A DNA stretch of 21,313 nt from Clostridiales bacterium (GCA_004556985.1 SFFC01000040.1:1-21313), one strand, 5' to 3'; positions 1 through 6,577 are shown, counted from the first letter of the stretch. Translations and numbers: made by a program. Notes: a model not told the origin generated them from the sequence alone.

Positions 1-1
1 C

Positions 2-679
2 CGGGAGATTCCGCTGAGCCGGGCGGACTGGCCCTATGTCGCAGGCATGGTCGCGCTCGATATCGCCGCGCCCATCAGCCTGATGGTCGGTCTGAGCCGG
101 ACGACGGCGGCGAACGCCTCGCTGCTCAACAACTTTGAGATCGTCGCGACGTCGGTCATCGCGCTGTGCCTGTTTGGCGAGGCGATTTCAAGGCGGCTCT
201 GGGCGGCGATTGCGCTGGTGACGCTTTCGAGCATGATCCTGTCCTTTGAGGACGCGGGCAGCCTTAAATTTTCGGTCGGCTCGCTGTTTGTGCTGCTGGC
301 CTGCGTCTGCTGGGGCTTTGAAAACAACTGCACCCGCAAGATCTCCGGCAAGGATCCGCTGGAGATCGTCGTGATCAAAGGCTTTGGCTCCGGGCTGGGC
401 GCGTTGGCGATCGCGCTCGTCCTCGGGGAAAAATGCCCCGCGCCGGGTGCTGCGCTCTGCGCGCTGATGCTGGGCTTTGTCGCCTACGGGCTGAGCATCT
501 TCTTTTACATCCATGCGCAGCGCAGGCTCGGCGCGGCGAAGACGAGCGCCTATTACGCCGTCTCACCGTTCATCGGCACGGCGCTGTCGCTGCTGATCTT
601 CCGGGAATGGCCGGCGGTTTCCTTCTGGGTCGCCTTGGCGATCATGGGCGCGGGCGCGTATCTCGCCTCGACGGATTGA
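2..679 (+). CDS. EamA/DMT-family transporter, C-terminal part (5' end outside window)
   Basis: This is the C-terminal portion of a drug/metabolite-transporter superfamily permease of the EamA type, an inner-membrane protein with about ten helices in the full family. The frame is open from base 2, so the gene starts upstream of the window; the first in-window ATG at 47 is internal, because coding sequence continues before it (WPYVAG directly precedes it). The visible part has alternating hydrophobic helices, the family-typical stretch NASLLNNFEIVATSVIAL, then a GEAISRRLW segment. A second repeat begins near LFVLLACVCWGFENN. This is the usual two-fold EamA repeat. The TGA stop at 677-679 is followed by hairpins that separate it from the convergent folT. 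Substrate cannot be inferred. Confidence 0.85.
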   Translation, partial: REIPLSRADWPYVAGMVALDIAAPISLMVGLSRTTAANASLLNNFEIVATSVIALCLFGEAISRRLWAAIALVTLSSMILSFEDAGSLKFSVGSLFVLLACVCWGFENNCTRKISGKDPLEIVVIKGFGSGLGALAIALVLGEKCPAPGAALCALMLGFVAYGLSIFFYIHAQRRLGAAKTSAYYAVSPFIGTALSLLIFREWPAVSFWVALAIMGAGAYLASTD

Positions 680-710
680 GCGCCGACTGAATGTTGGGCG
701 CGCAAAGCAT

Positions 711-738
711 AAAAAAGCCCCGCCGGGAAGCGCGGGGC
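711..738 (-). terminator. Intrinsic terminator of folT (minus strand)
   Basis: A 7-bp GC-rich stem (GCCCCGC at 717-723 pairs with GCGGGGC at 732-738) is preceded on the plus strand by six A residues (711-716). Read on the minus strand, this is a hairpin followed by a U-run. It lies downstream of the folT stop at 893 and so fits as its terminator. It is nearly identical to the hairpin at 855-885. Confidence 0.7.
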
Positions 739-761
739 GTCTCAGACCGTTGGCAAAAGCA

Positions 762-788
762 TTTTCTCTCCCCGAAGGGGAGAGAAAA
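762..788. repeat. Perfect 12-bp inverted repeat (hairpin) between two terminators
   Basis: TTTTCTCTCCCC (762-773) and GGGGAGAGAAAA (777-788) are perfect reverse complements around a GAA loop. Neither side has a clean U-run beyond the stem, although the stem ends are themselves A/T runs. It may act as a bidirectional terminator or mRNA 3' end stabiliser. It could also be a small dispersed palindromic repeat, which would need a genome-wide count to establish. Confidence 0.65.
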
Positions 789-854
789 CATTCAATTATT
801 CCCTGAAGAAAAGCGTCAACGAATAAAAAGATCTGCTTGTGTCGACAAGCAAAG

Positions 855-885
855 ACGCCCCGCCGGGAAGCGCAGGGCGTTTTTT
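855..885 (+). terminator. Intrinsic terminator of the EamA-transporter gene
   Basis: ACGCCC (855-860) pairs with GGGCGT (875-880), extended by CGC/GCG with a two-base bulge. A run of six T follows on the plus strand (880-885). This fits termination of the plus-strand transporter transcript just before the convergent folT stop. The core sequence is a one-mismatch copy of the hairpin at 717-740. Confidence 0.75.
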
Positions 886-892
886 ACAGTTG

Positions 893-1453
893 TCAGCGCA
901 CGGCGGGCTGCGGCACGCGCTGCATGATGCGGCACAGCGCGAGGAGCAGCACGCAGTCAAAGGGCAGCTGGATGACGTTCTTGAACGCGCGCACGGGGAG
1001 CGAGGCCATCATCGAAGGGCCGTAGAGCATCGTCAGGAAGAGTGTGTTCAGGCCGATGTTGACGAACACGATGATGATCAGCCGCGCGGCGACGATCTGC
1101 CAGGGCTTGCGCCCGGTCTGATAGAAGAAAAAGCCGTAGATGACGCCGCCCAGCAGCGCGGAGAGCGTAAAGCCGGGGAAGTAGGGGCCTGTCGGCTTGA
1201 GCAGGAAGCCCAGAATGTCGCTGAGCGCACCCTGCATGCCCGCGACGACGGGGCCGAAGAACATGGCTGTCGGCGCGAGGGCGAGATGGGCCAGCGAGAT
1301 CTTGAGGCTGTCGCTGACCTCAATGACGCCGTAGGAGGAAAGCACCATCTGGATGGCCAGCAGCAGGCCGGCCGTGGTCAGCGTCTGCGTCCGCCGGAGG
1401 CTCCGTGCGGAATCGACGACCTGACGCCGAAGCAGAGAAAAAACTGAACGCAA
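893..1453 (-). CDS. folT: Folate-family ECF transporter S component (FolT)
   Basis: This is a substrate-binding membrane subunit (S component) of an energy-coupling factor transporter of the folate family. Such proteins capture folates and are energised by a shared EcfA-EcfA'-EcfT module, which is not in this window. The 186-residue product has about six hydrophobic helices. It carries the FolT-like region LSDILGFLLKPTGPYFPGFT (about residues 78-96) followed by LSALLGGVIYGF. I chose the TTG start at 1453 because GGAGAGGT (1461-1468) sits 7 nt upstream and the resulting length suits the family; the frame stays open further upstream, but through the riboswitch. A promoter and THF riboswitch precede the gene and support the folate assignment independently. 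It is monocistronic and convergent to the EamA-transporter gene. Confidence 0.88.
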   Translation of the reverse strand: MRSVFSLLRRQVVDSARSLRRTQTLTTAGLLLAIQMVLSSYGVIEVSDSLKISLAHLALAPTAMFFGPVVAGMQGALSDILGFLLKPTGPYFPGFTLSALLGGVIYGFFFYQTGRKPWQIVAARLIIIVFVNIGLNTLFLTMLYGPSMMASLPVRAFKNVIQLPFDCVLLLALCRIMQRVPQPAVR

Positions 1454-1460
1454 AAAAATC

Positions 1461-1490
1461 ACCTCTCCAAATTCAATCCCGAGGGGGAGA
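1461..1490 (-). promoter_or_regulatory. folT Shine-Dalgarno with possible sequestering hairpin
   Basis: The folT Shine-Dalgarno GGAGAGGT (1461-1468) can pair with the upstream TCTCC at 1486-1490. It can alternatively pair with CTCTCC at the 3' end of the riboswitch (1531-1536). Two mutually exclusive partners for the ribosome-binding site suggest translational control by the riboswitch. No U-run terminator is visible between the riboswitch and the start codon. The pairings are seen in the sequence; the regulatory logic is inferred. Confidence 0.45.
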
Positions 1491-1530
1491 TTCGCAGAGA
1501 TGACATCCTTGTAAAGAGACAGTCGGGGCC

Positions 1531-1607
1531 GGAGAGATACCGCGAAGAGGAAACCCCTTCTTCGTCCCATGTTTTTCCCGTACATGAGCACTTAACGCAT
1601 CTGTTCC
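1531..1607 (-). promoter_or_regulatory. Tetrahydrofolate (THF) riboswitch upstream of folT
   Basis: The minus-strand leader contains the hallmarks of the class I THF riboswitch: GCGTTAAGTG on the 5' side and ACGAAG followed by CTTCGCGGTATC on the 3' side. The outer ends GGA and TCC can close P1. GAU-GCG pairs with CGC-(GGU)-AUC to form P2 with the characteristic asymmetric bulge. CUCAUGU/ACAUGGG forms P3 with a GGG-containing loop, and GAAGA/UCUUC forms P4. Known members of this class control folT and folate genes in Firmicutes, which fits the gene directly downstream. The identification is by eye, without a covariance-model search. Confidence 0.82.
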
Positions 1608-1659
1608 GTCGCCACATCGCGGCGCCCTGCCATCTTCACGAATCGCTTGTGACAGAGCC

Positions 1660-1688
1660 ATTATACGGGAAGCTGCGCCAAAACGCAA
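1660..1688 (-). promoter_or_regulatory. Sigma-A-type promoter of folT
   Basis: On the minus strand, TTGCGT (1683-1688) and a perfect TATAAT (1660-1665) are separated by 17 bp. The start of transcription would fall near 1653, about 45 nt before the riboswitch. This makes folT independent of the upstream phospholipase-like gene, whose stop is at 1721. Confidence 0.75.
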
Positions 1689-1720
1689 GCCCTCTGCGCA
1701 ACATTGTGCGCAAAACGGCG

Positions 1721-2671
1721 TCAGGCCCGGCGGCGGACGCCCGGCGCGCTGCTGGGCGGGCAGGAGCCGCTCCACGGCAGGCCGGAATCGTAGCTCAGCC
1801 CGCCCAGCTGCGCGCGTACGGAGGCGTAGGAGGCGCTGCCCGTCATCAGGCCGAGGGCCGCCTGCGCGAGTTCCCCGGCGCGCGCGACCGCGGCGGCGAA
1901 GAGATCGTCGAAGCTGTCCGTGCGGATGACGTCCGGCGTCCAGAGGGAGGACCAGGGCGCATGCGCGTCGTTGGCGATATCCGCCCCGGGCGGCTCGGGC
2001 GGCATCATGTGCGCATGCAGCGCGCGGTCAAGATGCAGCGGCTTCAGCGCCGCGCCCAGCGCGCGATAGCGCCGGCCACCCGGCGAGCGGAGCGCGCCAG
2101 CGAGGCTGACCGCGCTGTCAAAGCTGTTGCGGACGCGGCGAACGGAGAGCGCGTCGTCGGGGAAGACTTTGGCGATGGCGGCGGCAAAGGCGGCGGCGAT
2201 CTCGTCCTTCTGCGCGCTGGTCAGGGAGGCATAGCCGGCAAACTGGACGGGCAGGCCGGAGGGATGGCCGGTTCTCCTGTAGTGGAGCGTCTCAAAGCCA
2301 GCCTCCAGCAGGCAATGCTCCGCGGAGGAATACTCCCCGGAGGCGGTCAGCGAATGCGCGTAGACGAAGGGATGGAACGTCGTGTCCGTCGCGTAATGCG
2401 TGAAAAAGCCGCAGCAGAAGGCGCGCAGCAGCGCGCTGCCCTTGCAGGCATCGCACAGGGCGAGCAGAAACTCGTCGGTGCGCTGGGTGTGCAAAATGGA
2501 GCCGACCTTCGGCGCAAGCGGGCCACCCGGCAGCGGCAGCAGCGCATAGAACAGGGGATCGGGCCCCTCCGCGCCGGCAAGGACGGCGCTGGGAAGCGGC
2601 TCGCCGGCAAAGCAGGTCAGCGGGGCGCACGCCTTTTCGGCGACGCACTGATGGACATAAGATGCGGGCAT
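1721..2671 (-). CDS. Zinc-dependent phospholipase C-like protein
   Basis: The 316-residue product belongs to the zinc-dependent phospholipase C/phosphatidylcholine-hydrolase-like family. Visible metal-ligand candidates follow the family spacing: His7 (SYVHQ), Asp38 (EGPDPLFY), His61 (ILHTQ), and His92/Asp96/His100 in the block FFTHYATDTTFHPFVY. Unlike secreted clostridial alpha-toxins, no signal peptide is apparent, so it may act in the cytoplasm; many such clostridial homologues have no known substrate. The start at 2671 is chosen because AAGGAGG lies 5-6 nt upstream, whereas the frame extended further upstream would run through the promoter. It is divergent from the HAD hydrolase gene. The C-terminus after about residue 290 is low-complexity and Pro/Arg-rich. 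Confidence 0.75.
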   Translation of the reverse strand: MPASYVHQCVAEKACAPLTCFAGEPLPSAVLAGAEGPDPLFYALLPLPGGPLAPKVGSILHTQRTDEFLLALCDACKGSALLRAFCCGFFTHYATDTTFHPFVYAHSLTASGEYSSAEHCLLEAGFETLHYRRTGHPSGLPVQFAGYASLTSAQKDEIAAAFAAAIAKVFPDDALSVRRVRNSFDSAVSLAGALRSPGGRRYRALGAALKPLHLDRALHAHMMPPEPPGADIANDAHAPWSSLWTPDVIRTDSFDDLFAAAVARAGELAQAALGLMTGSASYASVRAQLGGLSYDSGLPWSGSCPPSSAPGVRRRA

Positions 2672-2756
2672 GGAAGCCTCCTTGATGTGAAAGCAAAGCG
2701 GCGAGGGCCGCCGGAATGATGGGGAAAGCGCCGGGGCGTGCCCGGCGGATGCCTCT

Positions 2757-2785
2757 ATTATACACATGCGCGCGGGTTTTGTCGA
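2757..2785 (-). promoter_or_regulatory. Promoter of the phospholipase-like gene
   Basis: On the minus strand, TCGACA (2780-2785) and TATAAT (2757-2762) are spaced by 17 bp. This is a near-consensus sigma-A promoter about 85 nt upstream of the start codon at 2671. It lies back to back with the plus-strand promoter at 2820-2848. Confidence 0.75.
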
Positions 2786-2819
2786 TGGAAAATCGAGGGG
2801 AGCAGAGGACAAAACTACG

Positions 2820-2848
2820 TTGACGCGGCGGGAAACGTGCGCTACAAT
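2820..2848 (+). promoter_or_regulatory. Promoter of the HAD hydrolase - YdcF pair
   Basis: TTGACG (2820-2825) and TACAAT (2843-2848) are separated by 17 bp, a near-consensus sigma-A promoter. Transcription would begin about 30 nt before the ATG at 2883. Confidence 0.75.
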
Positions 2849-2882
2849 AGGATGCAAAAAAACCGGAATTCGGGGGGAGACT

Positions 2883-3536
2883 ATGGACATCAAGGCGGTC
2901 ATTTGGGATCTGGACGGGACGCTGCTCAACACGCTTGGCGATCTGGCGGCGAGCACGAACGCGGCGCTTGCGCAGTGCGGCCTGCCCGCGCGCACGACGG
3001 ACGAGGTGCGCAGCTTCGTCGGCAACGGCGTGCGCAGGCTCATCGAGCGGGCCGTGCCGCCCGGAACGGACGGGGCAATGGTGCAGCGGGTCTATGACGC
3101 TTTCGTGGCGCACTACGGCGCGCACAGCCGGGACACGACGCGCCCCTATGACGGCGTGATGGAGATGCTCGATGCGCTCTGCGCGCAGGGCATCCGTCTG
3201 GCGATCGTCTCCAACAAGATCGACTTTGCGGTCAAGGAGCTCAGCCGGACGTATTTCGGCGACAGGATGCAGGTCGCCGTCGGCGACGCGCCGGAGCGCA
3301 GGCGCAAGCCCGCGCCGGACAGCGTGCTGGAGGCGATGCGCCAGATGGGCGTTGGCCGGGAAGAGACGGTGTATGTCGGCGATTCGGACGTGGACGTGCA
3401 GACAGCGCGCAACGCCGGCGTCGTCTGCTGCGCCGTGAGCTGGGGCTTTCGCAGCGAGGAGAGCCTCCGGGAGGCGGGCGCGGAGCACATCGCCGCGACG
3501 CCGCAGGCGCTCCTTGAAGCGCTTCGGGCGCTGTGA
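2883..3536 (+). CDS. gph: HAD-family phosphatase, phosphoglycolate phosphatase-like
   Basis: This is a 217-residue haloacid-dehalogenase superfamily hydrolase with all four motifs. Motif I is DLDGT (nucleophile Asp9, general acid Asp11). Motif II is LAIVSNK (Ser110). Motif III is the Lys in RRRKPAPD (Lys142). Motif IV is GDSDVD (Asp167/Asp171). The KPxP context and the helical cap after motif I resemble phosphoglycolate phosphatase and pyrophosphatase PpaX, cytoplasmic enzymes removing phosphate from small metabolites. The exact substrate cannot be set from sequence. The start is fixed by a G-rich ribosome-binding site (GGGGGGAGA) just before ATG 2883. The stop overlaps the next gene by 4 nt (GTGA), implying translational coupling. 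Confidence 0.85.
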   Translation: MDIKAVIWDLDGTLLNTLGDLAASTNAALAQCGLPARTTDEVRSFVGNGVRRLIERAVPPGTDGAMVQRVYDAFVAHYGAHSRDTTRPYDGVMEMLDALCAQGIRLAIVSNKIDFAVKELSRTYFGDRMQVAVGDAPERRRKPAPDSVLEAMRQMGVGREETVYVGDSDVDVQTARNAGVVCCAVSWGFRSEESLREAGAEHIAATPQALLEALRAL

Positions 3537-4102
3537 GCCGGCGGGTGGATGCGATCCTCGTGCTGGGCGTGGAGCTTGACGCTAAGGACCGGCCGACGGA
3601 CGAGCTGGCTGCGCGCATCGGCGCGGGGCTTGACGCCATGGAGCGCTGGCCGGCTGCGCCGGTCGTGCTCTGCGGCGGCGTGCTGCCGGGGCATGCGCGC
3701 GCGGAGGCGGACGTGATGCGCGGGATGATGCTCGCGCGCGGGGCCGATCCTGCGCGGCTCCTGTGCGAGCGCCAGTCGCAGAACACAATGGAGAACCTGC
3801 GCTTTGCCAAAGCGCTGCTGGGCGGAAGCAAGCGGCCGCACGTGCTCGTCGTGACGAGCGACTATCACCGGCTTCGCGCCGTGCTGACGGCGGGAAGGAA
3901 CGGCATGCGCGCCCGGGGCTTTGCTGTGCGGCTCCCCCGCGACGCCGCCTGGCGCACGCTGCGGCTGAAGGAATGGGCCTACACGCTCGACCTGCTCATG
4001 GGTTGGCAGGACGAGGGCCACAGCCGCCCGGCCTTTACGCAGCGCGCGTTTGACCTCGTCTTTTCGGGACGGGGCAGGCGCGATTCGGGGCGCCGCGCTT
4101 GA
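3533..4102 (+). CDS. YdcF/DUF218 family protein
   Basis: A 189-residue member of the YdcF/SanA/ElyC (DUF218) family. Typical features are AILVLGVEL at the N-terminus, VVLCGGV near residue 45, SQNTMENLRFA (the conserved Ser/Asn/Thr-x-Glu-Asn motif) and VVTSDYHRLRA. There is no membrane anchor, unlike SanA/ElyC, so it is probably cytoplasmic. The biochemical role of this family is poorly defined; envelope-related functions are known only for the anchored members. The GTG start overlaps the stop of the preceding HAD hydrolase gene, so the two are co-translated. The stop codon lies inside the -35 box of the next promoter. Confidence 0.8.
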   Translation: MSRRVDAILVLGVELDAKDRPTDELAARIGAGLDAMERWPAAPVVLCGGVLPGHARAEADVMRGMMLARGADPARLLCERQSQNTMENLRFAKALLGGSKRPHVLVVTSDYHRLRAVLTAGRNGMRARGFAVRLPRDAAWRTLRLKEWAYTLDLLMGWQDEGHSRPAFTQRAFDLVFSGRGRRDSGRRA

Positions 4103-4128
4103 CAGCGATGCCGGGGCGCGCCTATAAT
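4099..4128 (+). promoter_or_regulatory. Consensus promoter of the ECF-tsaE-tsaB-rimI unit
   Basis: A perfect TTGACA (4099-4104) and a perfect TATAAT (4123-4128) are spaced by 18 bp. The -35 box overlaps the stop codon of the YdcF gene. Transcription would begin near 4135, giving a leader of about 110 nt before the TTG start at 4245. Confidence 0.85.
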
Positions 4129-4134
4129 AGGGGC

Positions 4135-4240
4135 GAATCCGGCGGACGGCGTTTTCCTGGCTTCACGGAAGAGACGGGCTATGCCCCGAGAGGATGAAGT
4201 CTTCCCTGCAAGCTCGGCGCATGGCGCGCGAAAGGAGAAT
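4135..4240 (+). promoter_or_regulatory. Structured 5' leader with alternative pairings, unidentified
   Basis: The leader of the RibU-like gene can fold in at least two exclusive ways. In one, GGCTTCA (4159-4165) pairs with TGAAGTC (4195-4201), enclosing a small GGGC/GCCC hairpin (4176-4186). In the other, GGAAGA (4167-4172) pairs with TCTTCC (4200-4205). CCGAG (4186-4190) can also pair with CTCGG (4213-4217). The conserved boxes of the FMN riboswitch are not present. This may be an attenuator or ligand-sensing leader, or chance pairing in GC-rich RNA. Confidence 0.35.
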
Positions 4241-4244
4241 CGCC

Positions 4245-4847
4245 TTGTCCCGCAAAGCTGGCCCTTTGGCCTTCACGCTCAGCCGCTGCGGCATCCTCAG
4301 CGCACTTTCCGTGCTGCTGTATCAGCTTGAGTTCCCGGTCGTCGCGTTTTACAGGCTTGACCTCTCGACGCTTCCAGCGATACTGGCCGGGTTTGCGATG
4401 GGGCCGGGGCCGGCGGCGGCGATCGTGCTCGTCAAGAATCTCGCGCATTTGCCGGTCACGGGAACGGCCGGCATCGGCGAGCTGGCGGATACGCTGGCGT
4501 CCTGCGCCTATGTGCTGACGGCGAGTCTGCTGTACCGAAGAAGCAGGACCCGCCGCGGCGCGCTTGCCGCGATGGCCGCAGGCACGGCGGCAATGACGGT
4601 TTCAGGCGTGCTGGTCAACTATTTTCTGCTGATTCCGGCGTATCAGGCCGTGATGGGCCTGACGGCGGAGGCGATCATCGGCATGGGGCAGACTGCGTGC
4701 AGCGCGGTGAACAGCTTGCCCGCGCTGATGCTTTACATCACAGCGCCTTTTAACCTGCTCAAGGGTGCAGCGCTCAGCGCGGCCGCATGGCTTTTGTACA
4801 AGCGCGCTTCGCCGTTGCTGCACAGCCATCCGGGCAGACGAGCATGA
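4245..4847 (+). CDS. ECF transporter S component, RibU-like (riboflavin)
   Basis: A 200-residue integral membrane protein with about six hydrophobic segments, an ECF-transporter substrate-specificity subunit. The segment LDLSTLPAILAGFAMGPGP followed by LVKNLAHLPVTGTAGIGELA matches the RibU (riboflavin) signature pattern, where a P-x-x-x-x-G-F/A-x-GP block precedes KN-x-x-H and GTxGxGELA. Riboflavin is therefore the likely substrate, but the energising EcfAA'T module is elsewhere. I chose TTG 4245 because AAAGGAG lies 7-8 nt upstream; an in-frame ATG at 4194 lies within the structured leader and lacks a good ribosome-binding site. The gene is the first of a unit with tsaE, tsaB and rimI. Confidence 0.8.
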   Translation: MSRKAGPLAFTLSRCGILSALSVLLYQLEFPVVAFYRLDLSTLPAILAGFAMGPGPAAAIVLVKNLAHLPVTGTAGIGELADTLASCAYVLTASLLYRRSRTRRGALAAMAAGTAAMTVSGVLVNYFLLIPAYQAVMGLTAEAIIGMGQTACSAVNSLPALMLYITAPFNLLKGAALSAAAWLLYKRASPLLHSHPGRRA

Positions 4848-4871
4848 ACAATGAGAAACGGGAGAAAAGCC

Positions 4872-5375
4872 TTGCAGACCTTGTTTTGTGAGAATGAAAA
4901 GGAGACGCAGCGCCTCGGGCGAGCCCTGGGCGCTTGTCTGCGTCCGGGCGACGTCGTGCTGCTGACGGGGGAGATGGGCGCGGGCAAGAGCGTGCTGACG
5001 CGCGCAGCCGCGCAAGGCATGGGCGTACAGGGCCCCGTGCCCAGCCCGACGTTCACGATCCTCAACATCCACGAGGGGACGCGCATGAAGCTCTACCACT
5101 TCGACCTCTACCGGCTTGAGGGAGAGGATGCGCTCTATGAGATGGGCCTTGACGAGTTCATCCCGCCGGCGGACGGCGCGGCGATGATCGAGTGGCCGCA
5201 GATGGCGGAGGGCGCGATGCCGGAAGACGCGCTGCATGCGCAGCTGGCCTACGCGGACGACGGCCTCTCGCGCAGCGTGACGCTGCAGCCCGGCGGGGCG
5301 TTTGACGGGGCGAGGATCGCGGAGATTCTCGCGCGAATGAAGATGGAGGAAGAGCATGAACATCCTGATGATTGA
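4872..5375 (+). CDS. tsaE: tRNA threonylcarbamoyladenosine biosynthesis ATPase TsaE
   Basis: TsaE is the ATPase that works with TsaB and TsaD to transfer the threonylcarbamoyl group to A37 of ANN-decoding tRNAs (t6A). The Walker A motif GEMGAGKS is at about residues 33-40. It is followed by the TsaE-typical SPTFTILN, YHFDLYRL and MIEWPQ blocks. The length (167 residues) is normal. TTG 4872 is preferred because GGGAG precedes it at suitable spacing and the protein then begins like other TsaE proteins; an in-frame ATG at 4851 is the alternative. The 3' end overlaps tsaB by 20 nt, indicating coupling. Confidence 0.9.
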   Translation: MQTLFCENEKETQRLGRALGACLRPGDVVLLTGEMGAGKSVLTRAAAQGMGVQGPVPSPTFTILNIHEGTRMKLYHFDLYRLEGEDALYEMGLDEFIPPADGAAMIEWPQMAEGAMPEDALHAQLAYADDGLSRSVTLQPGGAFDGARIAEILARMKMEEEHEHPDD

Positions 5376-6069
5376 TACGTCCGGGCCGGCCTGCGGGGTG
5401 GCGCTATCAAGGGACGGCAAGCTTGTCTGCGAGCTGGAGCTGACCAGCGGCATGACGCACAGCCAGAGGATGATGCCGATGGTGGACAGCGCGCTCTCCT
5501 TGAGCGGCATGACCATCGGGGAGATCGACCTGTTCGGCGCGGTTGTCGGGCCAGGCTCGTTCACGGGCGTGCGCATCGGCGTGTCGACGGTCAAGGCGCT
5601 GGCGCATGCATCGGGCAAGCCCTGCGGCGGCGTCGATGCGCTGGAGGCGCTCGCGGCGAACGCGACGGGGTTTGACGGCGTCGTCTGTCCGATTCTCGAC
5701 GCGCGCGCGCAGCAGGTCTACGGCGCGATGTTCGAGGCGGGCTTTCCGCCCGTGCGCCGGATGGAGGACGAGGCGATGAAGCTGACGGAATACCTCGACC
5801 GCGTGGAGGCGATGGGAAAGCGCGCGCTCTTCCTGGGCGATGGGGCGGCGGCGTTTGAGACGCTGATCCGCGAGCGCATGGGGGAGAAGGCCGTGTTTGC
5901 GCCGATGCAGCATGCGGGGCTTCGCGCGGCGAGCGCGCTGGCGCTGCTCGCGCATCGCGCGCAGGCGGGCGAGGCGATGGAGGACGGCTTTTCGCTGCTG
6001 CCGCTGTATCTGCGTGCGCCGCAGGCCGAGCGCGAGCGCGCCGCAAGGGAGGCTGCAAGCCGTGGCTGA
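5356..6069 (+). CDS. tsaB: tRNA threonylcarbamoyladenosine biosynthesis protein TsaB
   Basis: TsaB is the inactive ASKHA-fold partner that dimerises with TsaD in t6A synthesis. The N-terminal MNILMIDTSGPACGVAL and the diagnostic GPGSFTGVRIG (about residues 65-75) with the following STVKALAHA helix are present. THSQRMMPMVD matches the TsaB helix after the first strands. The product has 237 residues, a normal length. AGGAAGAG lies just before ATG 5356, inside the end of tsaE. The downstream rimI begins 8 nt before the stop. Confidence 0.92.
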   Translation: MNILMIDTSGPACGVALSRDGKLVCELELTSGMTHSQRMMPMVDSALSLSGMTIGEIDLFGAVVGPGSFTGVRIGVSTVKALAHASGKPCGGVDALEALAANATGFDGVVCPILDARAQQVYGAMFEAGFPPVRRMEDEAMKLTEYLDRVEAMGKRALFLGDGAAAFETLIRERMGEKAVFAPMQHAGLRAASALALLAHRAQAGEAMEDGFSLLPLYLRAPQAERERAAREAASRG

Positions 6070-6562
6070 GCAGAGGATCCGCGCGCTGCGCGAGGAGGAT
6101 GTGCCGCAGATTCACGGGATCGAGACGCTGTGCTTTGCGATGCCGTGGAGCGAGGCCTCGATCCTGCACGATGTGAAGGAAAATCCGGTTGCGCGCTGGC
6201 TGGTGCTTGAGGACGGCAGCGGGCGCGTGCTGGCCTACGCGGGCATGTGGTTCGTGCTCGACGAGGCGCACGTGTGCAACGTTGCGGTGCATCCCGATTT
6301 CAGGCGGCAGGGGCTGGGACGGCGCATTTTTGAGGCGCTCATTGCGCTGGCGCAGGAAAACTCCATGCGCCTGATGACGCTGGAGGTGCGCCGCAGCAAC
6401 CTGGCGGCACAGAGTCTTTACCATGCCTGCGGGTTCCTCGACGTCGGCTACCGCAAGCGCTATTATGAGGACAACCGCGAGGACGCGCTGATCATGTTCC
6501 GCGAGTTTGCCTATCCCGACGAGGCGGAGGATGAATCGCCGCAGGGCGGGCTTGACGGCTGA
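6062..6562 (+). CDS. rimI: Ribosomal-protein-alanine N-acetyltransferase RimI-like
   Basis: A GNAT-fold acetyltransferase of 166 residues. The acetyl-CoA-binding motif A is VAVHPDFRRQGLGRRIF (about residues 74-90). It is followed by the RimI-typical LEVRRSNLAAQSLYHACGF and a C-terminal YYEDNREDALIM block. RimI acetylates the N-terminal alanine of ribosomal protein S18 in E. coli; the role in Firmicutes is assumed from the family. The GTG start at 6062 is supported by GGGAGG about 9 nt upstream. The gene overlaps tsaB by 8 nt. The tsaE-tsaB-rimI order is common in Firmicutes, usually followed by tsaD, which is absent here. Confidence 0.88.
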   Translation: MAEQRIRALREEDVPQIHGIETLCFAMPWSEASILHDVKENPVARWLVLEDGSGRVLAYAGMWFVLDEAHVCNVAVHPDFRRQGLGRRIFEALIALAQENSMRLMTLEVRRSNLAAQSLYHACGFLDVGYRKRYYEDNREDALIMFREFAYPDEAEDESPQGGLDG

Positions 6563-6577
6563 CTGCGCGCATAGAAT

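Noticed and set aside
1649..2719. A 356-codon plus-strand frame opposite the phospholipase-like gene
   Set aside because: It is Arg/Gly/Ala-rich with no domain; the minus-strand frame has conserved metal-ligand motifs, a promoter and a ribosome-binding site.
4135..4240. FMN riboswitch before the RibU-like gene
   Set aside because: The conserved FMN-aptamer boxes are not present; only alternative helices of unknown meaning are seen.
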